Origin: Nocardia salmonicida NBRC 13393
Lineage (GTDB): Bacteria > Actinomycetota > Actinomycetes > Mycobacteriales > Mycobacteriaceae
DNA length: 64,000 nucleotides
Assembly (NCBI RefSeq): GCF_001613085.1
Contig: NZ_BDBR01000033.1
Coordinates: forward strand, 1 to 64,000
Reading direction: 5' to 3'
Positions 8,864 to 16,634 of this stretch are shown in pieces. The translations under genes and the position numbers were made by a program. The notes beneath the pieces were generated by a model, which saw only the letters and a list, made by a program, of their open reading frames with translations, had not been told where the DNA came from and made no database searches. Numbering within the stretch: position 1 is the stretch's first letter; each line of letters begins with the position of its first letter.

Positions 8864-9032
8864 AATTTTCCTCCTGGCGCGGTTGCTCCTTCGTCACAGT
8901 GGCCTCTGTGTGGAGTCACATCCTCCTTTTATAGCAGACTCGGGCCACCGTGTGTTCCTATTGAGATACGCAGTCACGCAATCGGTTTCAGTACATCTCG
9001 AGATGCATTTCAGTCTCGAGGAGGAACATAAT
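8864..9032. promoter_or_regulatory. Divergent control region between tetR and the lcp-relic/tatAC unit, with a palindrome
   Basis: A 169-base divergent spacer. It contains the perfect 12-base palindrome CATCTCGAGATG at 8994-9005, a candidate TetR operator about 28 bases before the rightward ATG. On the left-going strand TATAAA (plus-strand TTTATA at 8928-8933) is a possible -10 for the regulator gene. AGGAGG just before 9033 serves the rightward unit. Binding is inferred from the palindrome and the gene arrangement. The same palindrome is not present upstream of lcp. Confidence 0.5.
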
Positions 9033-9165
9033 ATGGACAAACTCAGTGGGCGAGATGCCTTCGAGGTGGCGGGCGTTGGGGGCTGCAGGAGCACTGGCCG
9101 TGGCGTCGCCGACTCGCGCGGAGCCTTGGGCGTGGTCACCCGAGGGGTCGACTTACCTGCGCGCC
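9033..9165 (+). pseudogene. Relic N-terminus of a second lcp-like Tat substrate
   Basis: ATG 9033 has a strong AGGAGG site and reads MDKLSGRDAF. One base later, the +1 frame continues RWRALGAAGALAVASPTRA and then EPWAWSPEGS. Joined across the single-base shift at about 9062, this gives a Tat-type signal peptide followed by W-A-W-S-P-x-G-S, which parallels the start of lcp in this window (NRRDAL ... WSWSASGS). After about 9165 the likeness ends and tatA begins 70 bases later. I read it as the decayed start of a second lcp, with the rest deleted. The match covers only about 45 residues. Confidence 0.55.
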
Positions 9166-9236
9166 GGGAGCATACGAATCTCGGGCCGGAATCAAATTGA
9201 TTCCGGGCCCGAACCCTGCAAGTTACGGAGGCAATC

Positions 9237-9497
9237 ATGGGTCAGTTCAGCGTGTGGCATTGGGCGATCGTCGCAGCGGTCTTCCTACTGTTCTTCGGTG
9301 CCAAGCGGATGCCGGACGCGGCTCGTGGCCTGGGGCGTTCGCTACGCATCTTCAAAAGCGAGGTCAGCCAGATGCAGTCCGAGACAGACAGTTCCACTCA
9401 CGACACCCCAGCTCAGCAAACCGCGAAAGTGTTGCCGCCGACCCAGTCGTCGGCACCCGCGGGCAGCGAACGAGTGTTCCTGTCCAAATCGCACTGA
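9237..9497 (+). CDS. tatA: Sec-independent translocase subunit TatA
   Basis: An 86-residue TatA. Its single N-terminal membrane helix is followed by the family hinge and amphipathic helix (FFGAKRMPDAARGLGRSLRI). The variable hydrophilic tail is short and Pro/Ser-rich. ATG 9237 is preceded by GGAGG (9227-9231). TatA oligomers form the pore through which folded twin-arginine substrates leave the cell. It sits 87 bases before tatC and beside lcp, whose product has a Tat signal. This is not the usual actinobacterial housekeeping setting (pafBC-tatAC-helY), so it is probably an accessory copy. Confidence 0.92.
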   Translation: MGQFSVWHWAIVAAVFLLFFGAKRMPDAARGLGRSLRIFKSEVSQMQSETDSSTHDTPAQQTAKVLPPTQSSAPAGSERVFLSKSH

Positions 9498-9506
9498 GCG
9501 TCGTTC

Positions 9507-9542
9507 CGGTACCGAAGTGAGCCGGCGCTCACTTCGGTACCG
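9507..9542. repeat. Perfect 16-base inverted repeat between tatA and tatC
   Basis: CGGTACCGAAGTGAGC (9507-9522) and its exact complement (9527-9542) form a 16-pair stem with a four-base CGGC loop. No T-run follows, so a plain intrinsic terminator is unlikely. It could lower tatC expression relative to tatA, which fits the excess of TatA over TatC that the machine needs, or protect the tatA message end. This function is inferred from position. Confidence 0.75.
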
Positions 9543-9584
9543 CGATATCGCCCGCCGGGTGACACCTTTGAGGTCTGACATATC

Positions 9585-10550
9585 ATGCGAAATCTATTCC
9601 ATCGCGGCCGCAGCGCACGTCGGGCGAATCCAGACGGCACCATGTCGATCGTTCAACACCTGCAGGAGTTGCGCACTCGACTGTTGATCTCGGTAGCCGC
9701 GATCCTGGTCACGACGGCGTTCGGGGTCTATTGGTATGCGTATTCGGTCCTCGGACTCCAGAGCCTGGGTGATGTGCTGCTCGGACCGTATTGCTCACTC
9801 GATCCGTCTGCACGGGCAACGCTGACCCCGGACGGATCCTGTCGGCTACTCGCGACCGGTCCGTTCGAACAATTTATGCTCCGCCTGAAAGTTGGATTCA
9901 CCGCAGGGGTGGTGCTCGCCGCGCCGATGTGGCTGTACCAGTTGTGGATGTTCATCACGCCGGGCATGCATTCGAAGGAGCGTAAGTATGCGGTCGGATT
10001 CGTCGCTGCTGGCTCCGTGTTGTTCGCTATGGGCGCGGTGCTGGCGTACCTCGTCGTCGCCCGTGCTCTGAGTTTCTTGCTCGAGATCGGAAACAACGCA
10101 CAGATCACGGCTTTGAGCGGTTCGGAATATTTCAGCTTCATCATCCAGTTGCTGATCATCTTCGGAGTCAGTTTTGAAACGCCGGTAATCATCGTCGGAT
10201 TGAACGCTATCGGGGTGCTCACCTACAAGCAACTGAAGGCGTGGCGACGCGGAATCATCTTCGGTCTGTTCGTCTTCGCCGCAGTGGCAACCCCGCAGGA
10301 TCCGATCTCGATGCTCGTGCTCGCCGCCGCATTGACCGTGTTGTTCGAAGCAGCGGTACAGTTCGCTCGAATCAAGGACAGCAGACGCGCGCGGCGCGAG
10401 ATCAACGAGGGTTACGCTGCGCTCGATGATGAAGAAGCTTCGGCCCTCGGTGCCGCCGATCCGATCGACCCTGCCGAATCATCGGTGAAGTCACCGGAGA
10501 AGGTCACGCGATCGGTGCGGGATATTTCGATCCGCTCCGATGACCGATGA
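9585..10550 (+). CDS. tatC: Sec-independent translocase subunit TatC
   Basis: A 321-residue six-helix TatC, the receptor that binds twin-arginine signals. Present are the N-terminal [14 protein letters not shown], the periplasmic loop with paired Cys (GPYCSLD, DGSCRLL), [14 protein letters not shown] between helices 2 and 3, and the late motif [10 protein letters not shown]. The acidic C-terminal tail is longer than needed and is typical of actinobacterial TatC. ATG 9585 has no strong ribosome site. The gene is complete, unlike the tatC fragment at 18.1 kb. Its stop overlaps the next ATG by four bases. Confidence 0.93.
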   Translation: MRNLFHRGRSARRANPDGTMSIVQHLQELRTRLLISVAAILVTTAFGVYWYAYSVLGLQSLGDVLLGPYCSLDPSARATLTPDGSCRLLATGPFEQFMLRLKVGFTAGVVLAAPMWLYQLWMFITPGMHSKERKYAVGFVAAGSVLFAMGAVLAYLVVARALSFLLEIGNNAQITALSGSEYFSFIIQLLIIFGVSFETPVIIVGLNAIGVLTYKQLKAWRRGIIFGLFVFAAVATPQDPISMLVLAAALTVLFEAAVQFARIKDSRRARREINEGYAALDDEEASALGAADPIDPAESSVKSPEKVTRSVRDISIRSDDR

Positions 10551-10936
10551 TTCCGCTGAAATCGGCTGGCCGATCACCGGCGGTTCCCTTGCCGGGGCAC
10601 CAGCCGGAAATCAGTGGCGGCGGCGGGCGAGTTGGTGATGGCGGCAACGGGTGGGCCGTGCCGATCCTGATGGGCACCGACGCAGCGAGCGTGGGGATAT
10701 TCGGTACCGCCCACGGTGTCAGCGTGCACGGCGAACTCGGTTTGCTGGTCCGCGCCGGTCTGACCCCGATCGAGGCGTTGCGTGCGGCAACATCGCTACC
10801 GGCCAAGCACTTCGGCCTCGGCGATCGCGGCGCGATCGCAGCCGGGCTGCAAGCCGACCTACTCTTGGTCGACGGCGACCCGACCACCGATATCAGTGAC
10901 ACGCTGTCGATCACACCCGCCACGGTCCATGTGTGA
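10547..10936 (+). pseudogene. C-terminal fragment of an amidohydrolase (imidazolonepropionase-like)
   Basis: From about 10655 the frame reads VPILMGTDAA, then VSVHGELGLLVRAGLTPIEA, PAKHFGLGDRG and AGLQADLLLVDGDPT. This is the last third of a metal-dependent amidohydrolase including the catalytic Asp region. The first two thirds with the HxH metal site are missing, and the 35 residues before the match are unrelated Gly/Pro-rich sequence. The open frame happens to begin with an ATG overlapping the tatC stop, but a functional enzyme is not possible. Confidence 0.8.
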
Positions 10937-11199
10937 CCGCACTCTTCGAAGCCCGTGATGAGAGCGAGGACCACAACGTGGCCCAATGCGCGCGCTGGTG
11001 ACCACACCGATGTGTGTGGGTGACGTGAAAACGTCAACCAAGCAAGCTTGGGTCGAACTTGCGGGAATGGTCGACCATCCATTGCGGACGCCCTGAGCTC
11101 GACGAGTACAGGACGTCCGCGCTCGTCCACGCTGTGAGCATCACAGGCTGTTCCCCCACCCCCTTTGCAGCACGGCGCAAAACAGCGATCTGCCCGGGC

Positions 11200-11531
11200 G
11201 CAGTTACCCCAAGGCCGCGACTCAAAGCTGACGGGGCCCTCGACCACCTCGTACCGGGCGGCGAAGACTCGTGCCCGCACCACAGTGGCTGGGTCGTCCT
11301 GCCAGGCCCACAGCTGGGTGGCGTCTTGCTCGGGGCGACGCCGGCCCCTGGCAGCGCTTCGACTTGTTGAGCGTTGTCGAGGCGTCCGTGCCACCACGGC
11401 GGTGTCGAGGCCAGCAGTCCACGGATCCAGACAACGCCGTCGTCGTTCCACGTGCGGATCCGGCCTCCCGCGGTCTGCACGAATTCGGGATGGGCGCCCA
11501 GCTCACGGGCCAGGATCCACGCCGCCACCAC
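11200..11531 (-). pseudogene. Frameshifted hypothetical protein fragment
   Basis: From 11531 leftward one frame reads AAWILARELGAHPEFV, GGRIRTWNDDGVVWIRGLLA and PPWWHGRLDNAQQVEALP. At about 11340 the protein-like reading moves to another frame: QLWAWQDDPATVVRARVFAA, then RYEVVEGPVSFES. Together these look like one small cytosolic protein broken by a frameshift. I do not recognise the family. It abuts the IS3 OrfA remnant. Confidence 0.4.
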
Positions 11532-11840
11532 CGGGCCTGGCCGAGCTCCGAGGCGAAATACGCACTCACATCACGAAATACGGAGTTCACTCGCTCCAGC
11601 TCCGCGACCCGCTTCTTCGAAGCCCGGTTCTCGGCCAACATGTCGGTCGTCGACATGTCAACACGTTCGCCGGCATCGGCCTCTGCCTGGCGGATCCACA
11701 ACCCAACGCCTCGTGATGCACCCGAGCTAGGCGCCCAGCGTGCGGATTGTCGGCTTCGGGTCCGACTTCCGATACAGCCGCACTGCCCGCGCCTACTACT
11801 CGTCCGGGTACTTCTTCAGTGCTGCCACGAATGATGCCTT
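11530..11840 (-). pseudogene. IS3-family OrfA remnant
   Basis: Reading leftward from about 11838, the sequence gives AALKKYPDE, two stops, ARAVRLYRKSDPKPTIRTLG, another stop, then WIRQAEADAGERVDMST and KRVAELERVNSVFRDVSAYF. This is an IS3 OrfA: N-terminal helix-turn-helix region and C-terminal leucine zipper. It carries at least three stops and a frame change, so it is dead. No matching OrfB lies next to it. Confidence 0.8.
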
Positions 11841-12070
11841 TCGGTCCTCTCGGACCACAGTCAGAGCCCTCCGAGAAAGCGAGGCGAGTTGTCAGGCTCG
11901 GGGCAGAATCACGGCGCGGCCCCGCACCTCTCCCTGGCGAAGATGCTCGTAAGCGGTGGGAGCGTCGTCGATGAGATAGGTCTCGGTGTCCACGGAGATG
12001 TGGCCCGAGCCAACTCGAACCGACGACGCGGGCATGCGCTGACTGCCGTCGCTCGCCCTGTCGTGGGTAG

Positions 12071-12457
12071 TCAGCGCGGCGGTTTGATGCCGAAGTCCAA
12101 GGCCGCGTCGAGCCAGCCCGCGGTCACGATCCGATCGACCACCGCATCATCGGTCACCTTGATCTGGTGAGTCCACTTGCCCGGGTAGGTCTCCTCGACA
12201 CTGCCGATCAGCGGATCCGACAGTGGACCGCGGGTGTCGAGGGTCAGCATGAGCAGATCCTGCACACTGCTCTTCGACCGCAGGACCGGCCACAACCACG
12301 CGAACTTCCGGTCGGCGGCAAAGGACACCTGGGATTTGGTGATCACCATCGTGATATCGCCGAGCCCCTCGATCCGCGGCGCGAGACTGTGAAACAGTCG
12401 CAGCGCACCCGGGCGCTCGGCGAAAAGCCGCTCGACGGTGTGCTGTTCGGTGCTCAC
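12071..12457 (-). CDS. DUF5655-type small protein
   Basis: A 128-residue soluble protein. The central ITKSQVSFAADRKFAWLWP is the kind of motif seen in DUF5655 domain proteins, which are of unknown function. Start and end are clean, and codon use looks ordinary. It is isolated: broken genes lie on both sides and no operon partner is visible. No biochemical role can be given. Confidence 0.7.
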   Translation of the reverse strand: MSTEQHTVERLFAERPGALRLFHSLAPRIEGLGDITMVITKSQVSFAADRKFAWLWPVLRSKSSVQDLLMLTLDTRGPLSDPLIGSVEETYPGKWTHQIKVTDDAVVDRIVTAGWLDAALDFGIKPPR

Positions 12458-12806
12458 GTGCCTCCAACCGACCGACTATCCCGGCACCTCAGGCGGGTAG
12501 ATATAGTGACAAGGCGGTCGGAGTTCCAGCTATCAGCTGGCGAGCAGCGCGCCCAACGACCGTTCGGCAATCGCCGTCGCAGCAGGCCGCGTGCTCGACA
12601 TGGTTCAGCGTCGCGAGCAGCCAGACACCCATCACCGCCTGAACGACCGGATAGGGCAAGATACCGGGCCGGAACGTCACGACCCGCCCGCCGAACAACC
12701 CCAGCGTCATCGCCCACGACTGCAGAGTATCGCTCCGCGGGTCCCACCACGAGCTCGCCGCGCAGCCGAACCGTCACATCGCCGAAACGCGGTCGTCGCC
12801 GAATCG
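12458..12806. other. Mostly empty 350-base stretch
   Basis: Nothing firm is seen. A 73-codon leftward frame (12489-12710) has a somewhat protein-like run (LPYPVVQAVMGVWLLATL) and may be a fragment of a small hypothetical gene. Without a ribosome site or a match I leave it uncalled. Confidence 0.35.
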
Positions 12807-13279
12807 TCAGCCGAGAGATGCCGCGCTTCCCCCCTCGAGGTAGTGGGTCAGCCTGAGCCGCTGCGTGTGGTGCATGTCGCGGCTATCCAGCTCGGAGGGG
12901 GCTACGAACCGCAGCTCTGTGGGCCTCATCGGAGATGGCGAGGTCGCCCGCTAATGATGCGAGCCAGAAAGCACACGTTGAACTGGCGCCGGACCCCACC
13001 GTCGCTGTGGACGATCACGTGACGCGGATCGGTGTAAGTTCCGACGAGACCGGCGATTTCGATGTCGAGTCCCGTCTCTTCCTTGACCTCTCGCACCGCG
13101 CAGCCGGGCAGACTGTCGGTCATTTCCATCCCGCCGCCAGGCAACGCCCATAGACCGCTGTCGGTTCGGCGTTGCAGCAGGATGCGGCCGACATCGTCGC
13201 ACACCACTGCGGACGCCGCGACCACAAGGCTGTTCGGCTCCGGTGCGGCTGGGTCGTCGTAGTATTCGGTACGCGCCAT
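12807..13279 (-). pseudogene. NUDIX hydrolase with frameshifted C-terminus
   Basis: The first 117 residues contain the NUDIX box (GGGMEMTDS then AVREVKEETGL). The first conserved acidic position is Asp rather than Glu. After RIISG (near 12950) the annotated frame ends within six residues. If one base is removed there and another near 12928, the usual C-terminus appears: GDLAISDE, then ELRFVAPSELDS and MHHTQRLRLTHYLEG, with a stop at 12807-12809. The intact ancestor would be about 156 residues, normal for the family. The catalytic helix is complete but the C-terminal strand and helix are lost, so it is probably inactive unless these are sequencing errors. Confidence 0.78.
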
Positions 13280-13501
13280 CGGCTCAGCTTTTCACCGGTC
13301 GGCCGGTTTGCCAGATCGCGTTGAAACTGTCGGTGTAGATGTCGAACAGGCCCGCGACAGCCACGTCCGACCGACCACATCGACCGCCTCTCCGGCGACC
13401 CCGATCAAGCGGCACCACGAGACACTGGACAGTCGTTCAGATTCAAAAACGTGGGGTTTCTGTGGGATCTGGCCAAACCACGTCAAATCCCGGGACACAA
13501 G

Positions 13502-13535
13502 AAAACCCCCTCCGACCGAGGTCAGAGGGGGTTTT
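13502..13535 (-). terminator. Strong terminator hairpin downstream of the tRNA 3' fragment
   Basis: AAAACCCCCTCCGAC (13502-13516) faces GTCAGAGGGGGTTTT (13521-13535) across a four-base CGAG loop. One pair is imperfect. Read leftward it lies directly after the tRNA 3' end and ends in TTTT, as a tRNA terminator would. Confidence 0.75.
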
Positions 13536-13539
13536 CACT

Positions 13540-13570
13540 GTCGGGCTGACAGGATTTGAACCTGCGACCA
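13540..13570 (-). other. Partial tRNA 3' end (candidate attachment-site scar)
   Basis: On the minus strand CAGGTTCAAATCCTG forms a perfect T-arm, followed by a 3' acceptor half TCAGCCCGACA. The rest of a tRNA (5' acceptor strand, D-arm, anticodon arm) is not upstream; the preceding sequence cannot fold into it. Tyrosine integrases use such tRNA 3' halves as attachment sites, so this is likely one end left by an integrated element. No integrase gene is nearby. Which tRNA was the target is uncertain, perhaps Pro. Confidence 0.6.
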
Positions 13571-13712
13571 CCTGGCGGGGGTTCCAGTTGTCCAGACACT
13601 ACCCATCAGTGCCCAATAGTGCTCAGCACCAGGCATTTTCGTAAAAGGACTTTTCCCAACGATTCCCATTGATTCGCGTTGATTCCGATCAAAAGTGTGG
13701 GGTTTCTGTGGG

Positions 13713-14246
13713 GCGGTTCTAGATCGCTCCGCGATCCTCCGCGGCACCGGAACCATCAATGCGGTGGGTAGCTACCCGCTCACGCGGAGAATAACTTCGT
13801 GCAGCAGACCCGAATGTGTATGTGACCGACTTGGAACGAGGCACGGTTTTAGTGCTCGCGGGCGGCGGTAACTGCGTCTTCAGCGAGCAATGTTTGGGAG
13901 GTGGGCGTCTAACGGGGCCAAGCCATGGTCGACATACACCAGCGTCAGGTTCCCTATTCCATCCCACACCGGAGCCAATCGGATCAACCGTCGAATATCG
14001 TCATTCGCTCGGCTCACTGTGGGCGACGCTCGCGATCCGCGCGTATGAAGCGAAGTCTCTCGTCGCGACGGGCGTCGCTCTGGCAAATGACCTTGTCGAG
14101 CAGTACCGTTAACCACGCCGACCCAGGTGGTCGGACAAGTCGACCCTAGAGGGGTCGGCAGATTGGCGTGGGACCTGGCTAGATGCCACGACCTGCGCAC
14201 CCACGGCTCGGGTGGGGTTCGAGCATCGTCCGACCCCCATCCGGAT
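13713..14246. other. Gene-free stretch of about 530 bases
   Basis: No open frame here has protein-like composition on either strand, and I see no RNA or repeat in it. It lies downstream of the kinase-Sel1-S1 gene, whose stop is at 14247. Confidence 0.45.
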
Positions 14247-16331
14247 CTATCCCGTGGCGCGGCCATCGGCCGTCTTCAGGACCACTGGAAGCTGGGCAAG
14301 TTTACGTCGAGCGCGTTCGAGTCGAACCAGCATCTCCTCTAGGTCGACCTTCCCTGCAGGGGCACGGGTCGTTCCGATTCGGTCGAGCAGCTTGGTCAGG
14401 GACCGGAGCTCGGGTTCGGTCAGAATCGGCAACCAGTCACAGAGCTCGTCGAATGACACGAATGCGCCGGTTCCGCTACCCAATCCGGTCGGTGCCGCAT
14501 TTTCGCCAGCGCGCGCAAGCAAGATCGTCCCGGCTCGCCGCGCCTCGGCCGCGTAGTCGGCTTCTTGATTTCCGTAGCTGCGGTGTCGCACAGGCTCGGC
14601 ATCGAAGATGTGTCGGCGGGTCAGCACCACAGCGTGGCGTCGATGGTCGAGCTTACGCAGCCGCGCAGAGACTGTCGTGCCGACCGCAGGTGTGGCATCG
14701 GTGTTGTGCAGTTGCGAGTGTGCCCATGGAATGAATCCGCGCAGATGCTCATCAATAGCTAGATGGACCCCGTTGTTGCTGTGGTACAGCACTCGCCCCT
14801 GAACTAGCGCCCGATTCTGTTGTTTGGCAACCATTTTGGGCCATTTCTGCTCGCCAGCGTGTCGGCGCAACGAAAGCCTGGCGGTCTGCCTGTCATCGTC
14901 CAGGGTCAGCAGACGTCCCGTCACGGCGGTGCCCGGAATGAATCGCTGATAGTCACCGTGACGCGTTGCATCGATTTCCCACGAAGGGATGTATCCCTCA
15001 ATTCCCACGTCGCAGCGCACGGCAATACCGTGCGGGTCTGCGGTGATGACCGTCGCCTCGACTTCACTGTCAAAGCTAAGCCCCTCGTCCTCGTCGGCGG
15101 GGGCTTCGCTGGCGCCATTGTCGGCGCGCAGGGCAGCGAGGTTGCTTCGCGCGCCAGCGTGGCCCTTGTCGGCACCTCGCTGAAACCATTTCTGTGCTGC
15201 GAGCATATCGCCCTGCTCGCGCATCTCAATGCCGAGATTGTTCATCGCAGTGGCATCGCCAAGGTCCGCTGCGCGCTGAAAGAGTGCCTGTGCGCTCCGA
15301 CCTCGTGATCGGAGGAGCTCGCCCAACTCGTTCATCGCATCTGTGTCGCCATCGATCGACAATCTGCGTAGATGTAGTTCATCGCGTTGAGTGGGACCTT
15401 CTCGCAGCGACCCGTCATTTTCGGGCGCTGGTTCAGCAGTGTTGGGGATGGATGTTGCGTGTTCGGCAGGGCTCGGTGGTGGGGCCGGTGTCGGCGTGGG
15501 AACCGCGGCGGTTTGTGTGATCGCGCGTAGGGCTTCTGCGGCGAACTCAGCGCAATTGGAGTATCGGTCGGCAGGGTCCCTGGCCAACGCGGTGATAAAC
15601 ACATGGTCGAGATGGCCCGGAAGGTCTGGTCGGCGTGCGCTGATCCTTGGGCGTTCGGCGTTGAGGTGCGCCGCGATTGCGGCCGCGGTGTCTCTAACCG
15701 GGTAGGGCTGTTCCCCGGTGAGCAGTTCAAACAGCGTGGCGGCTAGGGAATACATGTCGGCGCGTCCGGTCAACGGCTCGCGGCCGAACCGTTCCGGTGC
15801 GGTGTACGCCCACGACGCGGCAATGCGGGAGGCTGTGATCGTGGCATCAAGAGCATGGGCGATACCGAAGTCGGTCAGGATCGCGCGGTTTCCGTCGAGG
15901 AGGATGTTGGCTGGTTTGACGTCTTGATGCATGATCTGCCTGTCGTGGGCATGGTCGAGAGCATCCGCCACATCGGCGACAAGCCGAATCGCACGGTCAG
16001 GATCAAGACCGCCGGGCTGCTTGGCGATCACGCTGGCCAAGTCTCCGCCGCCGACGTAGCGCATCGACAGCCATACATGCTCGGCCTCAGCGCGGCTGCA
16101 ATCGTAGATGTCAACGATGTTGACGTGGCTGAGCTGCGACATCAGTTGAGCTTCGCGGGCAAATGCCTTGCGCGTCTTGGGTTGTTCGGCATGGAAGTCG
16201 TGCAGCACCTTGAGAGCAACCTCCCGCGGCAGCCGTGGGTGGTGGGCAAGATACACCATTCCGGCGCCGCCCGACCCGAGCGGTCGAATGATGCGATGGC
16301 CACCTACGATCGCGCCAGCAGGGAACGCCAC
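14247..16331 (-). CDS. Soluble Ser/Thr protein kinase fused to Sel1 repeats and two S1-like domains
   Basis: A 694-residue protein with no membrane segment. Residues 12-270 are a Hanks-type kinase: Gly loop LGSGGAGMVYLA, Lys41 in VALKVL, catalytic loop H135-Q136-D137 with VKPAN, DFG at 154-156, and APE at 178-180. The HRD Arg is Gln, so activation-loop control may differ. A Pro-rich linker (about 275-320) leads to Sel1/TPR-like repeats (about 325-410; NELGELLRSRG, ALFQRAADLGDATAMNNLG). Two S1/OB-like domains follow (about 430-500 and 515-585; GIEGYIPSWE and HLRGFIPWAHS mark equivalent strands), then a helical tail. S1 domains usually bind RNA, so a kinase acting on or sensing RNA or ribosomes is an inference. 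GTG 16331 has GAGGAGGAA upstream. A second kinase lies 300 bases upstream in the same direction. Confidence 0.82.
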   Translation of the reverse strand: MAFPAGAIVGGHRIIRPLGSGGAGMVYLAHHPRLPREVALKVLHDFHAEQPKTRKAFAREAQLMSQLSHVNIVDIYDCSRAEAEHVWLSMRYVGGGDLASVIAKQPGGLDPDRAIRLVADVADALDHAHDRQIMHQDVKPANILLDGNRAILTDFGIAHALDATITASRIAASWAYTAPERFGREPLTGRADMYSLAATLFELLTGEQPYPVRDTAAAIAAHLNAERPRISARRPDLPGHLDHVFITALARDPADRYSNCAEFAAEALRAITQTAAVPTPTPAPPPSPAEHATSIPNTAEPAPENDGSLREGPTQRDELHLRRLSIDGDTDAMNELGELLRSRGRSAQALFQRAADLGDATAMNNLGIEMREQGDMLAAQKWFQRGADKGHAGARSNLAALRADNGASEAPADEDEGLSFDSEVEATVITADPHGIAVRCDVGIEGYIPSWEIDATRHGDYQRFIPGTAVTGRLLTLDDDRQTARLSLRRHAGEQKWPKMVAKQQNRALVQGRVLYHSNNGVHLAIDEHLRGFIPWAHSQLHNTDATPAVGTTVSARLRKLDHRRHAVVLTRRHIFDAEPVRHRSYGNQEADYAAEARRAGTILLARAGENAAPTGLGSGTGAFVSFDELCDWLPILTEPELRSLTKLLDRIGTTRAPAGKVDLEEMLVRLERARRKLAQLPVVLKTADGRATG

Positions 16332-16634
16332 CCTGATTCCTCCTCAAGACCCTTGCATCTCTTGCAATCATCGGCGCCCAACTCGCGGAGAGAAACGCGG
16401 GGACCGCATCCCATCGCCACGCCACCTTGTCTCGCAGCTGACGTCCGAGACCGATGCGGACTCGAGCGTCCCTCATTCTAAGTCAGCTCAGCCGGGCTCG
16501 CTCACACAACCAGCCACGCACCCAAGTGCCGCATTCCTCTCCCGGACAGGAAATAGGTTGTGATCCAATATATTTGGCATGTCGTGATGGTTCGTAAGAC
16601 ACACATACTCCGACCCACCGCCCGTCCGCAATTT
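16332..16634. other. 303-base spacer between the two kinase genes
   Basis: No open frame is supported. It contains the ribosome site for the downstream kinase near its left end. It could hold a promoter for that gene, but none is clear. Confidence 0.4.

Larger units (their letters stand above)
13451..13712. repeat. 16-base direct repeats flanking the tRNA fragment
   Basis: GTGGGGTTTCTGTGGG occurs at 13451-13466 and again at 13697-13712. Both copies are preceded by an A-run, are in the same orientation, and lie 246 bases apart on either side of the tRNA 3' fragment. They may be recombination leftovers or ends of two related element termini. Confidence 0.7.

Noticed and set aside
9046-9687. 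213-codon rightward frame through tatA
   Set aside because: Its first 35 codons belong to the lcp-like relic; the rest is tatA in a wrong frame.
10504-11451. 315-codon leftward frame
   Set aside because: It runs through the tatC end, the amidohydrolase fragment and an unrelated broken gene; no continuous protein is plausible.
13535-13620. A tRNA gene on the minus strand
   Set aside because: Only the T-arm and 3' acceptor half are present; no D-arm, anticodon arm or 5' acceptor strand can be folded from the upstream sequence.
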